Source: RYN-230 sp963793825 (GTDB taxonomy: Bacteria; Actinomycetota; Actinomycetes; Streptosporangiales; Streptosporangiaceae). Taken from it: 64,000 bases of DNA. The translations under genes were made by a program, and so were the position numbers. The stretch is taken from positions 930,001 to 994,000 of the forward strand of contig CAWCBE010000007.1 in assembly GCA_963793825.1 (NCBI GenBank), read 5' to 3'. The first letter of the stretch is position 1. Each line of letters begins with the position of its first letter. The notes below the pieces were generated by a model that saw nothing but the letters and a program-made list of their open reading frames with translations, was not told the origin of the DNA and made no database searches. This document shows, piece after piece, positions 34,341 to 42,379 of the stretch.

Positions 34341-35239
34341 GCGCGCTCCCGGCGGGCGGTGCGTTCGGGCTGGTTGAGGATCCAGCGGGCCGACTCCGCC
34401 GTCGACTCCTCCTTGGTCGGCAGATCGGGGACATCCACTTCGACCACGAACCAGCCGTCAAAGGACGCGGGAACCGCGGCGAACACGGCGTCGAAGTCGA
34501 CGTCCCCGCGCCCGGGCTCGGTCCAGACGTGCTGGGTATACGTGGCCGCCATGTAGTCATCATTCTGCTCCCGCGCGCGCGAAGCGGCCGCCCGGTGCAC
34601 GTCCTTCAGGTGGATAGCGCCCACCCGCGGAGCGTAGTCAGAGATCACGGTGGCCGGATCGATGCCCGCCCAGAACAGGTGACCCGTGTCCGGGCCGAAC
34701 GAGAGGATTGCGCCGTCCACGGAGTCCAGCAGGGCGCGCACCTCATGGTCGGTCTCGATCCAGCTACCGACATGGGGATGGAAGCACGGTGTCACGCCTT
34801 CGGCGGTGATCGCCCCGGCGACCGCCGCGATCCGCTCGATCACCAGCCCGAGCCGCCCAGCGTCAAAGCTGGCGCCGACCGCCGGTGCGGAGATCCGGGC
34901 CGGATTCAGGTGGCTGGCCAGGAAGACTTCGGAAAGGCCGAGCTCCGCCTGCCCGCGGGCATGCCGCCGGGCCGCGTCGAGCAGGGCGGGCAGCTCGATC
35001 GCGGGGACGTCGAAGTGCGCACCGAAGTAGCCCGGCGCCGGGCGTATTCCATGATCAGAGAGCAGGGTGCGGTATCCCGCTGCGTCCATCCCGTCGGGGA
35101 CGTCCGCATGCATCGCGGTGAAACCGGCCTGGGCGATGCCCGCCACGGCCGCCGCCACGGTGGCCGGGGTCAGGCTGAATCCGTCCGGGCTAAGCACCCA
35201 GGGCAGCGGGTTCACGGCGACCTTAGCGGAAAGCATCAT
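34337..35239 (-). CDS. Sugar phosphate isomerase/epimerase-type TIM-barrel protein (xylose isomerase-like)
   Basis: A 300-aa AP_endonuc_2-fold protein. Evidence: FTAMHADVPDGMDAAGYRTLL, YFGAHFDVP, TPCFHPHVGSWIETDHEV, SFGPDTGHLFWAGIDP and VGAIHLKDVH, the successive barrel strands carrying metal-binding Glu/Asp/His. The C-terminal TEPGRGDVDFDAVF and WFVVEVDVPD strands complete the site. Relatives include IolE and 3-keto-glycoside-cleaving enzymes. ATG at 35239 has GGAG 6 bases upstream. Both neighbours are Gfo/Idh oxidoreductases, and the stop overlaps the downstream one by 4 bp. A metal-dependent isomerisation, dehydration or elimination on an oxidised sugar is the natural inference. Confidence 0.85.
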   Translation of the reverse strand: MMLSAKVAVNPLPWVLSPDGFSLTPATVAAAVAGIAQAGFTAMHADVPDGMDAAGYRTLLSDHGIRPAPGYFGAHFDVPAIELPALLDAARRHARGQAELGLSEVFLASHLNPARISAPAVGASFDAGRLGLVIERIAAVAGAITAEGVTPCFHPHVGSWIETDHEVRALLDSVDGAILSFGPDTGHLFWAGIDPATVISDYAPRVGAIHLKDVHRAAASRAREQNDDYMAATYTQHVWTEPGRGDVDFDAVFAAVPASFDGWFVVEVDVPDLPTKEESTAESARWILNQPERTARRERA

Positions 35240-35332
35240 GGGCGCTCCATCTCCTGTTGGCTGGCTTGACTATCCGCCTGGCACCCGCGCGGCATCGATC
35301 GCGGGGCACCTGAGCATTCCGAGTTTCATAGC

Positions 35333-36529
35333 TCAGACCCGTGTCCAGGCGGCGGCGGCGGCCGAACGGACGACCGCCTCGACGAGGCGAGCAGACCGCA
35401 CGCCGTCGGCGAAGGTGGGCAGTCCCTCGGGTTGTTCTCCGGCGATGGCGGCGTAGGTGTCGGCTACGAACGCGGCAAAGCAATCTCCGTAGCCCTGCGG
35501 ATGTCCGGCAGGCAGGTAGCTGAGCCGCCGCTGCCCGGGCGAGCCAGAATTTGGGTCGCGGACGAATACCCGGCTGCCCTCCGCCGTCCCAGTCCAGAAA
35601 GACTCGGGACTCTCCTGGTCGAATGCGGCGCTGCCAGCGGATCCGTCCAGTTCGAACCACAACCGGTTCTTCCGCCCGGCAGCGACCTGGGACACGAGCA
35701 TTGACCCGGGCACTCCTGATGCGCTGCGGAACAGCACCGTGGCCGCGTCCTCGGTCGCTACCGCCGCCGCCTCGCCGCCATCGGGCCCGCCATCAGCTGC
35801 GGGACCATCCGGCCCGGCGCGATCAGGCGCACCGCGCGGCGCGGCGGCCCGCCTCGGAACGGCGACAGAAAGCTGGGCGACGAGGGTGTCCGCGCGTTCA
35901 CCACTCACCCACTCGACCAGGTCGTACCAGTGCGACCCGATGTCCGCGAACGCGCGCGAGGCACCCCCCTGGGCCGGATCGACCCGCCAGTTAGACGCGG
36001 CCGGCGAGAGCAGCCAGTCCTGCAGGTAGTGACCGTGCAGCAGATTCCAGCGGCCGTACTCCCCGGCCTGCGCGCGCGCCCGGATCTCGCGCACCACCGG
36101 GTGATACCGGTAGACGAACGGCACCGTGGCCACCAGGCCGGCCCGCTCAGCCAGCGCGTTCATCCGCTCGGCCTCGGCGAGCGAGATCCCGAGCGGCTTC
36201 TCGCAAACCACGTGCTTGCCTGCTGCGAGCAGCGCTTCGACGTAGCGGGCATGCGTCACGTTGGGGCTGCACACGTGCACGACGTCCACCGGGGCGCGGG
36301 CCAGGTCAGCGAGGCCGGCGAACGCGACGGGCAGGCGCCAGCGGCGCGCGGCCTGCTGGGACCGCTCCGGCCGTGACCCGAGCACCCCCACGAGCTCGGC
36401 GCCGGCCAGTACGGCGGCCCGGCGATGGACAGCAGCGATCGTGCCGCTCCCGATAATGGCAACCCGCAGTCGCCGGCCCGGGGCTGCAATCGATTCCTGA
36501 GAGACCCGCGCCGACAATTCGTTTGTCAC
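35333..36529 (-). CDS. Gfo/Idh/MocA family oxidoreductase
   Basis: A 398-aa NAD(P)-dependent sugar dehydrogenase. Motifs: VAIIGSGTIAAVHRRAAVLA (Rossmann), VDVVHVCSPNVTHARYVEALL, VVCEKPLGISLAEAERM (EKP with catalytic Lys), and a GASRAFADIGSHWYDLVEW block with the conserved D-I-G-x-H substrate motif. An Ala/Gly/Pro-rich insertion (~residues 230-260) is unusual and probably a surface loop. GTG at 36529 has AAGGGG about 9 bases upstream; the frame continues to 36589. It is the first gene of the minus-strand sugar operon and diverges from the ABC importer across the 45-bp palindrome. Confidence 0.87.
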   Translation of the reverse strand: MTNELSARVSQESIAAPGRRLRVAIIGSGTIAAVHRRAAVLAGAELVGVLGSRPERSQQAARRWRLPVAFAGLADLARAPVDVVHVCSPNVTHARYVEALLAAGKHVVCEKPLGISLAEAERMNALAERAGLVATVPFVYRYHPVVREIRARAQAGEYGRWNLLHGHYLQDWLLSPAASNWRVDPAQGGASRAFADIGSHWYDLVEWVSGERADTLVAQLSVAVPRRAAAPRGAPDRAGPDGPAADGGPDGGEAAAVATEDAATVLFRSASGVPGSMLVSQVAAGRKNRLWFELDGSAGSAAFDQESPESFWTGTAEGSRVFVRDPNSGSPGQRRLSYLPAGHPQGYGDCFAAFVADTYAAIAGEQPEGLPTFADGVRSARLVEAVVRSAAAAAWTRV

Positions 36530-36639
36530 GGGCGCCGCCCCTTCGTGGGCTGGGTGATGCTGTCCCGGGTCTGGCAGGCTCGCCTGCAACGCCGTTTCGC
36601 CGCGATGTCGTGGATGTTAAGAGAGCGGTGCGGGTCACT

Positions 36640-36684
36640 GCAATGACCTATTTATGCTTTTATAAAGCAAAATTCAGGCATTGC
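36640..36684. promoter_or_regulatory. 45-bp nested palindrome in the divergent sugar-operon promoter
   Basis: The element is centred exactly on base 36662. Inner arms TGCTTT (36655-36660 region) and AAAGCA surround TAT; outer arms GCAATG (36640-36645) and CATTGC (36679-36684) share the same centre. About 17 of 22 base pairs match. It is far AT-richer than its surroundings and lies between two divergent operons. This is what a dimeric or tetrameric repressor operator looks like. The ROK regulator at 42380-43750 is the obvious candidate ligand-responsive repressor (inference). Confidence 0.62.
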
Positions 36685-36768
36685 TCGCCACCGGTCAGCC
36701 GACCTAGCATCCGGGCCAAGATCGAGACCAAAACGCCGGTCGACGGCGCAACCTCTTAAGGAGATGCG

Positions 36769-38103
36769 ATGGCTGAGAGACCAGCTTCTGCAGACCACCT
36801 CTCCCGCCGCGGCTTTCTCGGACTGGGAGCTGGCGCAGCCGCGTCCGCGGCCTTCCTGGCGGCTTGCGGTGGCAGCAGCGGCAGCAGCGGCAGCGGCGGC
36901 AGCAGCGGCGGCGGCGGCACCATGAAGTTCTGGGATATGCCCTGGGGCGGAACGGCGTACAACCCGGCGGCAAAAAATCTAGTCGCGACCTACAAGCCAA
37001 CCGGCTCGCTGCCGGCCGTGACTTACCAGACAATCCAGTGGGCCAACTTCAACGAGACGTTCGCCTCGGCTGTCGCGTCGAGCACCGGCCCCGCCGTTAG
37101 CACCGGCGGCGGGTTCCAGCCGTTCCAGTTCGCCCAGCAGGGGGCGATTGCCTATGCCGATAATCTGATCGCCAAGTTCCAGAAGGACGGGACGTACGCC
37201 GACTTCCTGCCCGGCCAGATCGCGGCGATGAAAACGCCCGCCGGCTACGTGTCGGTCCCGTGGCAGCTGGACATCCGCGTCTGGTGGTACAGCAAGCCCA
37301 TCTTCAGCAAGCTCGGGCTCACCCCACCGACGACGTGGGACGAGATGATGACGGTCGGCAAGACCCTAGCCAGCCACGGCTACTACGGCTTCGGCACCGG
37401 CTCTGGCACGGGCAATAACCTCGGCGCGCACACCATGATCATGATGATGATCAACAACGGCGGCGGGCTGTTCACCACGGACAACAAGCTCGACGTGGTG
37501 ACCCCGCGCAACATCGAGGCGATGCAGTTCGTCCAGGAACTGGTCAAGGCGAAGATCAGCGACCCGGCTTCGGTGAGCTACACCACGAGCACTCAGGATT
37601 CCCAGTGGAAGTCCGGGAAATTCGCCATGGGCATCTACACCGCCGGCCTTGACGTCAACACCGGCGTGAACAACGGAAGCCTGGCGGTGATGGAGAAGCC
37701 ACTGGCCGGACCACACGGCGACGTAGCCTGCCTCGTGTTCCAGAACAGCATCATGATGTACAAGAACACCCCGTCCCAGGCCGGCTCCGAGGCCTTCGTG
37801 GAGTGGTACATCAAGCACATGAGCACCTACTGGAAAAACGGCCTGCTCGACAGCCTGCCGGTGCTGAAGTCCATCGCCGCCCTGCCGGAGGTCCAGAAGC
37901 AGGTTCCCCGGGCCACCGCGACCAGTAACTGGCTGCCGGTGGCGAAGAACTACGCATCGGTGGGCACCGTGCTCTCCCCAGCCCTGGCCAAGGTGGACGG
38001 CAGCCAGCAGCTGCAGGCGTTCACCCAGACGATGCTCGGCGGCGGTGACCCGAAGACGGCGTTGCAGACCCTGCAGAGCTCGCTACAGCCGCTGTTCGCG
38101 TAA
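36769..38103 (+). CDS. ABC sugar transporter, substrate-binding lipoprotein
   Basis: A 444-aa family-1 solute-binding protein. The N-terminus has a twin-arginine signal, SRRGFLGLGAGAAASAAF, ending LAAC with Cys33 for lipid attachment, then a Gly/Ser linker. The mature part shows the binding-protein pattern: MKFWDMPWGG, WQLDIRVWWYSKPIFSKLGL, PPTTWDEMMTVGKTLASHGYYGF and QWKSGKFAMGIYTAGLD. It captures a carbohydrate outside the cell for the two permeases that follow. The AAGGAG site sits 6 bases before ATG. It is the first gene of an operon with permeases and a GH3 glycosidase, so the ligand is probably a beta-linked oligosaccharide or glycoside. Confidence 0.9.
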   Translation: MAERPASADHLSRRGFLGLGAGAAASAAFLAACGGSSGSSGSGGSSGGGGTMKFWDMPWGGTAYNPAAKNLVATYKPTGSLPAVTYQTIQWANFNETFASAVASSTGPAVSTGGGFQPFQFAQQGAIAYADNLIAKFQKDGTYADFLPGQIAAMKTPAGYVSVPWQLDIRVWWYSKPIFSKLGLTPPTTWDEMMTVGKTLASHGYYGFGTGSGTGNNLGAHTMIMMMINNGGGLFTTDNKLDVVTPRNIEAMQFVQELVKAKISDPASVSYTTSTQDSQWKSGKFAMGIYTAGLDVNTGVNNGSLAVMEKPLAGPHGDVACLVFQNSIMMYKNTPSQAGSEAFVEWYIKHMSTYWKNGLLDSLPVLKSIAALPEVQKQVPRATATSNWLPVAKNYASVGTVLSPALAKVDGSQQLQAFTQTMLGGGDPKTALQTLQSSLQPLFA

Positions 38104-38114
38104 CCGGAGCCGAC

Positions 38115-39056
38115 ATGTCCGTCAAGACCGGGACGACCGCACCAGCTGGCACTGCCGTGGCGGCGCCCCGTCCGGGACGGCACGGCCGGCAGTTCACCTC
38201 CACGCGGACGACCCTGCTGGTGCTCGTCGCTCCGTCCGTCCTGCTCCTGCTGCTGATCAATGCCTATCCGTTCTTCTCCGCCGCCAACGAGTCGCTGCAC
38301 AACGGGACGCTGATCAGCGCGGGTTCCTTCGTCGGCCTGGACAACTACAAGACTGTGCTGACCAGCGCCGCATTCTGGCAGGCTGCCGAATTCACCCTGC
38401 TGTACACCGTGGTCGGGGTCTTCGGCAGCTGGGCCGTCGGCCTCGGGATGGCGCTGCTGCTCCGGGCGGACTTGCCCGGCCGCGCGGTCTTCAAGGTGCT
38501 CCTGCTGCTGCCCTGGATCGTGCCGATCGTGGTCTCCGCCACGGCCATCATTTACCTCGTGGACAGCCCGTCCAGCCCGATACCGAGCCTGTTCCACGCC
38601 CTCGGCCTGGGTACCCCGCTGTTCCTCGCCAACCCGACCTGGGCCAAGGTCACCGTCTGCATCTACAAGGTCTGGGTCAGCTTCCCGTTCATGATGCTCA
38701 TGGCCAGCTCCGCGCTGGCCAGCGTGGACGGGACCGTGTACGAGGCCGCCCGGATGGACGGTGCCGGTGCCATCCAGCAGTTCCGCCGCATCACGCTGCC
38801 GATCATCGCCCGGCCCACGTACATCTCGTGGATCCTGATGACCATCTTCTGCGTGAACGACTTCCCCACCATCTATCTGCTCACTGGCGGCGGGCCGGTC
38901 AGCGCCACCACGTCGCTGGTCGTACTCGCTTACCGCACCGTATTCGAGAACTTCCAGGTCGGCCCGGGCGTCGCCATCGCCTTCTTGATGACGCTAGCGC
39001 TCGTGGTCGTGTCGGTGCTGCTCTACCGGCAGATACGAAAGGCGGCGTTCCAGTGA
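38115..39056 (+). CDS. ABC sugar transporter permease (MalF/UgpA type)
   Basis: A 313-aa inner-membrane permease with six helices. The EAA loop that contacts the ATPase is VYEAARMDGAGAIQQFRRITLPIIA. The long first helix (TTLLVLVAPSVLLLLLINAY) and an N-terminal Ala/Pro-rich tail are typical. ATG at 38115 has GGAG 5 bases upstream and lies 11 bp after the binding-protein stop. Its stop overlaps the next permease (GTGA). No ATPase gene is present in the operon, so a shared MsiK-like ATPase elsewhere is expected. Confidence 0.9.
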   Translation: MSVKTGTTAPAGTAVAAPRPGRHGRQFTSTRTTLLVLVAPSVLLLLLINAYPFFSAANESLHNGTLISAGSFVGLDNYKTVLTSAAFWQAAEFTLLYTVVGVFGSWAVGLGMALLLRADLPGRAVFKVLLLLPWIVPIVVSATAIIYLVDSPSSPIPSLFHALGLGTPLFLANPTWAKVTVCIYKVWVSFPFMMLMASSALASVDGTVYEAARMDGAGAIQQFRRITLPIIARPTYISWILMTIFCVNDFPTIYLLTGGGPVSATTSLVVLAYRTVFENFQVGPGVAIAFLMTLALVVVSVLLYRQIRKAAFQ

Positions 39057-39925
39057 CTGCCCTGCACGAGACGGTCGCGGCCAAGCCGACGCCAGTTCCG
39101 CGGTCACGCACGACGAGAAAGGATCGCTACCGGTGGCTGCGGTTCGCGATCGTCCTGATCATCACGGCGATCGCGGTGGTCCCGGTAGTGGTCGTGGTGC
39201 TGCTCGCGCTGCGGCCCGCGCTGGGCTCGACCAGCCACGCAACCTTCACCCTCGAGAACATGATTAACATCTTCCGCCACACTGACACGCTGACCTGGCT
39301 GGGCAACAGCCTTGAGGTGACGCTGGCCACCGTGCTGGTATCCGTCGCCGTCGCAGCCCCGGCGGGCTACGTGCTCTCCCGGGGGAGGAGCAAGGCGGTA
39401 TCGGGTTATTCGCTGCTGCTGTTCATCGTGCAGTCGCTGCCGGTGATCACGGCGGTCATCCCGCTGTTCATCCTGTTCGCCAAGCTGCACCTGGTGGACA
39501 GCCTGGTCGGTCTCGGCATCATCTACGTCGGAATCTCGATGTCGGTCGCCATCTGGATGATGGCCGCGTACATGGATTCCATCCCGGTGAGCCTGGAGCA
39601 GGCGGCGTGGATCGACGGTGCCTCCGTCTTCCGCGGGTTCTACCGGATCGTGCTGCGTAACTCCCTGCCCGGCATCCTGTCCACGGCGATCTTCACCTAT
39701 CTCGTGTCGTGGAACGACTACCTGGTGGCCCTGGTGTTCATCAGGACCGAGACCAAGTACACCCTGCCGCTCGGCGTGGAGTCGTTCTTCCAGCAGAACG
39801 TGACCGACTGGGGGGACGTCATGGCCGTCGCGGTGGTCATGATGGCCCCGCCCGTTATCGTGTTCGCCTGCCTGCACCGGTACTTCAGCGTCGGCGGCAT
39901 CGGCGGAGCGCTGGCCGGCCAGTGA
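39053..39925 (+). CDS. ABC sugar transporter permease (MalG/UgpE type)
   Basis: A 290-aa second permease with six helices. The EAA-type loop is SLEQAAWIDGASVFRGFYRIVL, and FTYLVSWNDYLVALVFI is the conserved C-terminal helix region. The frame is open far upstream, but GTG at 39053 overlaps the partner's stop by 4 bp, the normal arrangement. It ends in a GTGA overlap with the GH3 gene, so transport and hydrolysis are translationally coupled. Confidence 0.9.
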   Translation: MTALHETVAAKPTPVPRSRTTRKDRYRWLRFAIVLIITAIAVVPVVVVVLLALRPALGSTSHATFTLENMINIFRHTDTLTWLGNSLEVTLATVLVSVAVAAPAGYVLSRGRSKAVSGYSLLLFIVQSLPVITAVIPLFILFAKLHLVDSLVGLGIIYVGISMSVAIWMMAAYMDSIPVSLEQAAWIDGASVFRGFYRIVLRNSLPGILSTAIFTYLVSWNDYLVALVFIRTETKYTLPLGVESFFQQNVTDWGDVMAVAVVMMAPPVIVFACLHRYFSVGGIGGALAGQ

Positions 39926-42366
39926 CCCCGCCGATGCCCAGCAGCGACCCGATGAATGCGGTAGCCGGCCTGGCGGAGAATGGCGCCCTGGACCTCGAAG
40001 CGAGGGTCAGGCTGCTGACCGGGGCCAGCATGTTCACGCTGTGGCCCGAGCCAGCGGTGGGACTGTCGGAGATCCGCATGTCCGACGGCCCGACCGGCGT
40101 GCGCGGCCTGGATTTTCTGGGCGGCCGCGTGGTCGCGCTGCTGCCCAACGCGACGCTGCTGGCGTCAGCCTGGAGCGAGGACACCGCCCGCGAGGCCGGG
40201 GTGATCCTCGCCGAGGAGGCGATGGCCCAGCAGATCCACGTCGTGCTCGGGCCGACGATCAACCTGCACCGGTCCCTGCTCGGTGGCCGGCTGTTCGAGG
40301 CTTACTCCGAAGATCCACTGCTCACCGGACGCCTGGCCGCGGCCTACATCAACGGCCTGCAATCCCAGCATGTCGGCGCGTGCCTGAAGCATCTCGTGGC
40401 CAACGAATCAGAGACCGACCGGAACACCGTCAATAGCGTCGTGAGCGAAGCCACCCTGCGCGAACTGTACCTGCTGCCCTTCGAGATCGCCGTCGAGGAT
40501 TCCGGTCCGTGGGCGATCATGGCCGCTTATAACGACGTCAACGGCGTGCCCGCGACCGAGCAGCACCATGTGATCAACGAGATCGTCAAGGGCGAGTGGG
40601 GCTATTCCGGGCTGGTCGTGTCGGACTGGTTCGCCACGAAGACCGCGGCGGCCGCGGCGAACGGCGGGCTCGATCTCGTCATGCCGGGTCCCTGCGGGCC
40701 GTGGGGAGAGGCCCTCGTTAAGGCTGTCCGGTCCGGCGAGGTAGCTGAGGGTGTCATTGATGACCACCTGAGACGGCTGCTGTGCCTGGCCAGCCGGACC
40801 GGCGCGCTCGGCCCGCCGCGCCGCTATCCGGCGCAGGTGCCTGCACCGACAAGCCCGCAGCGCCGGGACGTCCTCACCCGCCTCGCGGCGCAGGGGATGA
40901 CGGTCCTGGCCAACCGCAGCTCGGCCCTGCCGCTGCCGCGCGAGGGACGCATCGCCTTGATCGGGCGGCACGCGATCGAGACCATCTGCATGGGCGGTGG
41001 CTCGGCTCAGGTGAAGCCGCCGCACCAGGTCAGCATCGCCGATGGGCTTCGCGCGCTGATGGGTGACGCCGTGACCGTCACCGATGGCGTTGAGGTGCGC
41101 CGGCGCCCGGTCGCGGCCAGGCCGGGTTTCGTGACCGATCCGGACACCGGCGAACCGGGCACGCAGCTGATCCGTTACACCGCCGACGGCCACCTGCTCG
41201 ACCGGAGCCACCGTGCCGACTCGGCGACGATTGTCGGCTACGACAGCAGCACCGAGGACGTGGCCCGGCTGAGCTTCCGGGCCCGGATCGCCGCCGCCGG
41301 CATGATCGAGGTGGGCGTCATGGGCGTCGGGCGGTGGAAGCTGCGCGTCGGGGAGCGGACGGAACACATCATCTTGCAGGCATCCGGATCCGGGATCGGG
41401 GAGGAAATCCTCACTCCGCCTACCGCCGTTGTTTCCCGCGAGCTGCTCGCTCCTGGCCTGGTGGAAGCAAGCGTCACGCCGCCTCGCGCCGTTCCCGGAA
41501 ATGAAGCCCATGGGCCCGCGCTGTACGCCCTGATCGCCCATCCGGCCGCTCGCGCCGCCGAGGCCGCGATGGCCGACGCCGAGCAGGCGGCGGCCGAGGC
41601 TGACATCGCCGTGGTTGTCGTCGGGCTGACTGACGAGCAGGAGACCGAGACGGTCGATAAGACAACGCTCCGGCTGCCGGGCAGGCAGGACGAGCTCGTC
41701 CGGAAGGTGGCGGCGGCGGCCCGGCGGACCGTCGTTGTCGTCAATGCGGCCACGCCGGTGCTGATGCCGTGGCTCGATGAGGTCAACGCCGTGCTCTGGG
41801 CGGGTCTGCCCGGCCAGGAGGGCGGCCACGCGGTGGCTGCGGCCCTGCTCGGTGACATTGAGCCCGCCGGCCGGCTGGTGACCACGTTCCCCACGGCAGA
41901 CGGGGCTGCGCCGGCCTGGTCGGTGACCCCGGTTGACGGCGACTTGACTTACACCGAAGGCACGTTCATCGGCTACCGGGGCCATTACTCCGGGCGGGCA
42001 CCTGAGCCTGCGTTCTGGTTCGGGCACGGCCTCGGTTACAGCACGTGGGACTACCCGGCAGCAGAGCTCCTGCACGGCGACGGGTCTCCAGGCGCACGGG
42101 TGCAGGTGATCAATACCGGTAGCCGTCGCAGCCGGGAAGTGGTGCAGGTCTACCTGCAGCCCGCGGAGCCGGAACATCCGGTGCGCCTGGTCGGCTGGGC
42201 CGACCTGACCGCGGACCCGGGTGAGGCGACGACCGTAGACGTCACGACCGATGCGCGGCTGTGGCGATACTGGGACACGGCGGCCGGCCGCTGGGGACGG
42301 CTCTCGGGCGGGCAGCTCATCGTGGCCCGCGGACTAGGCGACATCAGGCACGTACTCGACCTGTGA
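39922..42366 (+). CDS. Glycoside hydrolase family 3 beta-glucosidase with PA14 insert
   Basis: An 814-aa cytoplasmic enzyme with no signal peptide. Residues ~20-300 form the (beta/alpha)8 domain: MSDGPTGVRG near the start, ACLKHLVANESETDR, and GYSGLVVSDWFAT with Asp235 as the nucleophile. The alpha/beta sandwich carries IALIGRHAIETICMGGGSAQVKPP. Residues ~400-560 look like the PA14 insert of some GH3 enzymes. The C-terminal FGHGLGYSTWDY and a beta-sandwich (VQVINTGSRRSREVVQVYLQP) form the Fn3-like domain. It probably hydrolyses a beta-glycoside imported by the upstream ABC system. The start is the GTG at 39922 overlapping the permease stop. Confidence 0.9.
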   Translation: MTPPMPSSDPMNAVAGLAENGALDLEARVRLLTGASMFTLWPEPAVGLSEIRMSDGPTGVRGLDFLGGRVVALLPNATLLASAWSEDTAREAGVILAEEAMAQQIHVVLGPTINLHRSLLGGRLFEAYSEDPLLTGRLAAAYINGLQSQHVGACLKHLVANESETDRNTVNSVVSEATLRELYLLPFEIAVEDSGPWAIMAAYNDVNGVPATEQHHVINEIVKGEWGYSGLVVSDWFATKTAAAAANGGLDLVMPGPCGPWGEALVKAVRSGEVAEGVIDDHLRRLLCLASRTGALGPPRRYPAQVPAPTSPQRRDVLTRLAAQGMTVLANRSSALPLPREGRIALIGRHAIETICMGGGSAQVKPPHQVSIADGLRALMGDAVTVTDGVEVRRRPVAARPGFVTDPDTGEPGTQLIRYTADGHLLDRSHRADSATIVGYDSSTEDVARLSFRARIAAAGMIEVGVMGVGRWKLRVGERTEHIILQASGSGIGEEILTPPTAVVSRELLAPGLVEASVTPPRAVPGNEAHGPALYALIAHPAARAAEAAMADAEQAAAEADIAVVVVGLTDEQETETVDKTTLRLPGRQDELVRKVAAAARRTVVVVNAATPVLMPWLDEVNAVLWAGLPGQEGGHAVAAALLGDIEPAGRLVTTFPTADGAAPAWSVTPVDGDLTYTEGTFIGYRGHYSGRAPEPAFWFGHGLGYSTWDYPAAELLHGDGSPGARVQVINTGSRRSREVVQVYLQPAEPEHPVRLVGWADLTADPGEATTVDVTTDARLWRYWDTAAGRWGRLSGGQLIVARGLGDIRHVLDL

Positions 42367-42379
42367 CCAGCCGCCATGC

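Noticed and set aside
40408..42177. 589-codon minus-strand frame opposite the GH3 gene
   Set aside because: No motif; the GH3 gene shows catalytic and structural signatures along the same bases.
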